This document shows positions 13,078 to 14,244 of a stretch of DNA of 14,244 bases, piece after piece. The stretch comes from DSOS01 sp035286585 (GTDB lineage: Bacteria > Chloroflexota > Anaerolineae > Anaerolineales > UBA4823). Under the pieces are notes generated by a model. That model had not been told where the DNA came from. It made no database searches and saw only the letters and a program-made list of their open reading frames with translations. The stretch's first letter is position 1; the number at the start of each line of letters is the position of its first letter. The position numbers and the translations under genes were made by a program. Where the stretch lies: positions 1-14,244 of the forward strand of contig DATEDC010000027.1 of the NCBI GenBank assembly GCA_035286585.1. Reading direction: 5' to 3'.

Positions 13078-14244
13078 TCAATCTTCCGCCTGCCTTTCGA
13101 TCAAGACCTCTCGCTCGCGCCCGCCTCCCTGAGGCGGCCCAATGATGCCCAGGTCGTGCAATTCGTCAATCAGGCGCGCCGCGCGGGGATAGCCGATTCG
13201 CAGCCGCCTCTGGAGCAAAGAGGCGCTCGCTCGCTGCGTCTCGCTCACGATTTTTATCGCTTCTTCTATCAGACCATCTCGATCAGCCAGGATGGCATCT
13301 TGCTTAAGCTGCTCCTCCCAGGGGGGAGCCTCCTCATGGAAATCGGGGTAGGCTTTTTGCCAGTAGGTGATGACCTTTTCGACCTCCTGGTCGCTGACCA
13401 TCACCCCTTGGGCGCGCAGCGGTGCGGACGCCTCCGGGGGTACAAAGAGCATATCCCCATGGCCGAGCAGCGATTCCGCACCCGTGGAGTCCAGGATTAC
13501 CCTTGAGTCGACCGAGGAAGCCACTGCGAAGGATAAGCGCGCCGGGAAATTCGCCTTGATCAAGCCGGTCACCACGTCTGTGCTGGGCCTTTGTGTGGCG
13601 ACGACCAGGTGAATCCCGGTCGCACGAGCCATTTGCGCCAGGCGAATCAGGGTTGGCTCAGTTTGCTCGGCAGCAGACATCATCAAGTCTGCCAGTTCGT
13701 CAATGAATACGACAATCCGCGGCACCGGCTGTTCGCCTTTCCGGCGGCGCACTTTGCGATTGTAGGATTCGATATTCCTAGACCGCGAAGCCTCCAGGAG
13801 CTTATAACGCCGGTCCATCTCTGCGACCGTCCAGCGCAGCACTCCCAGGATTCTTTCTAAGTCGGTTTCCACCTTTCCATACAAATGCGGCAGCCCATTG
13901 AAGCGCACAAGCTCAACCATCTTGGGGTCAATCATGATCAGGCGCAGCTCATCTGGGGTGTTGTTCATCACCAGGCAGGTTGTCAGCGCGGCAATACAAA
14001 CCGACTTACCCGAGCCAGTGGTGCCGGCGATCAAAAGATGCGGCATACGTTCCAGGTCTGCAACCACTGGCTGCCCGGATACATCCCTCCCGAGTGCCAC
14101 CACAAGTGGCGAACCGATTCTATAGAATGCCTCAGTTTCGAGGATGGGGCGTAAGCGCACCACCGAGGAGCGCGGGTTGGGCACCTCCACGCCGATATAC
14201 GGTCTGCCAGGCACCGGAGCTTGAATGCGCAGCCGCTCCGCGGA
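13078..14244 (-). CDS. ftsK: DNA translocase FtsK/SpoIIIE, C-terminal part, 5' end cut by window edge
   Basis: FtsK pumps DNA at the division septum and helps resolve chromosome dimers. The frame is open to the right edge, giving 388 C-terminal residues. Seen: the entry to the motor (RLRIQAPVPGRPYIGVEVPN, 4-23), Walker A AGTTGSGKS (73-81), Walker B RIVVFIDELADLM (176-188), the VVATQRPSTDVVTGLIKANFP segment split around residue 220, and DSTGAESLLGHGDMLF (252-267). A C-terminal winged-helix gamma domain (about 326-383) reads LLQRRLRIGYPRAARLID, with GYPRA where GYNRA is usual; this domain reads the directional DNA motifs. The GTG at 14214 is an internal Val, not a start, since FtsK sequence continues upstream of it to the edge. 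The linker and membrane region are outside the window. Confidence 0.95.
   Translation of the reverse strand, partial: SAERLRIQAPVPGRPYIGVEVPNPRSSVVRLRPILETEAFYRIGSPLVVALGRDVSGQPVVADLERMPHLLIAGTTGSGKSVCIAALTTCLVMNNTPDELRLIMIDPKMVELVRFNGLPHLYGKVETDLERILGVLRWTVAEMDRRYKLLEASRSRNIESYNRKVRRRKGEQPVPRIVVFIDELADLMMSAAEQTEPTLIRLAQMARATGIHLVVATQRPSTDVVTGLIKANFPARLSFAVASSVDSRVILDSTGAESLLGHGDMLFVPPEASAPLRAQGVMVSDQEVEKVITYWQKAYPDFHEEAPPWEEQLKQDAILADRDGLIEEAIKIVSETQRASASLLQRRLRIGYPRAARLIDELHDLGIIGPPQGGGREREVLIERQAED

Overview
The window looks like chromosomal housekeeping and envelope sequence from a bacterium that is probably a member of Chloroflexota (Anaerolineae-like). This is an inference. It rests on an fhaA-fhaB pair of actinobacterial type beside a RodA-family gene, on moderate-to-high GC, and on fusion proteins such as RodA/FtsW-PBP and ABC-2 permease-SpoIIM. 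No rRNA, tRNA, CRISPR array, insertion sequence or phage gene was seen. Both edges cut through genes: rtcB at the left and ftsK at the right.

Layout. Positions 1-1415 (minus strand) hold an RNA-repair pair, archease then rtcB. Divergent from it, 1540-6171 (plus) holds fhaA, fhaB, a methylthioadenosine phosphorylase gene and a RodA/FtsW glycosyltransferase fused to a class B PBP-like domain. This resembles the mycobacterial fhaA-fhaB-pstP-rodA-pbpA-pknA-pknB cluster with the phosphatase and kinases missing. Convergent to it, 6195-7418 (minus) is tyrS. Its 270-nt leader appears to hold a ribosome-mediated attenuator: a short leader ORF with three consecutive Tyr codons just before its stop, followed at once by competing antiterminator and terminator hairpins. 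This is the most interesting observation in the window. A divergent promoter region (about 7690-7790) with an inverted repeat separates it from a small HNH-endonuclease gene (plus).

Positions 8370-12964 (minus) form a tight five-gene unit transcribed from a strong sigma70-like promoter at 13019-13047: CDP-alcohol phosphatidyltransferase, lgt, ABC ATPase, an ABC-2 permease fused to a SpoIIM domain, and an RNase Z-like metallo-beta-lactamase-fold hydrolase. Upstream lies the 3' part of ftsK/spoIIIE. Much of the window therefore concerns the envelope: lipid synthesis, lipoprotein maturation, septal or lateral wall synthesis, and DNA translocation at division. The second theme is translation and RNA maintenance (tyrS, rtcB, archease).

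The PBP part of the RodA fusion has lost recognisable SxxK, SxN and KTG motifs while the glycosyltransferase part keeps its catalytic Asp. It is the second observation most worth checking.
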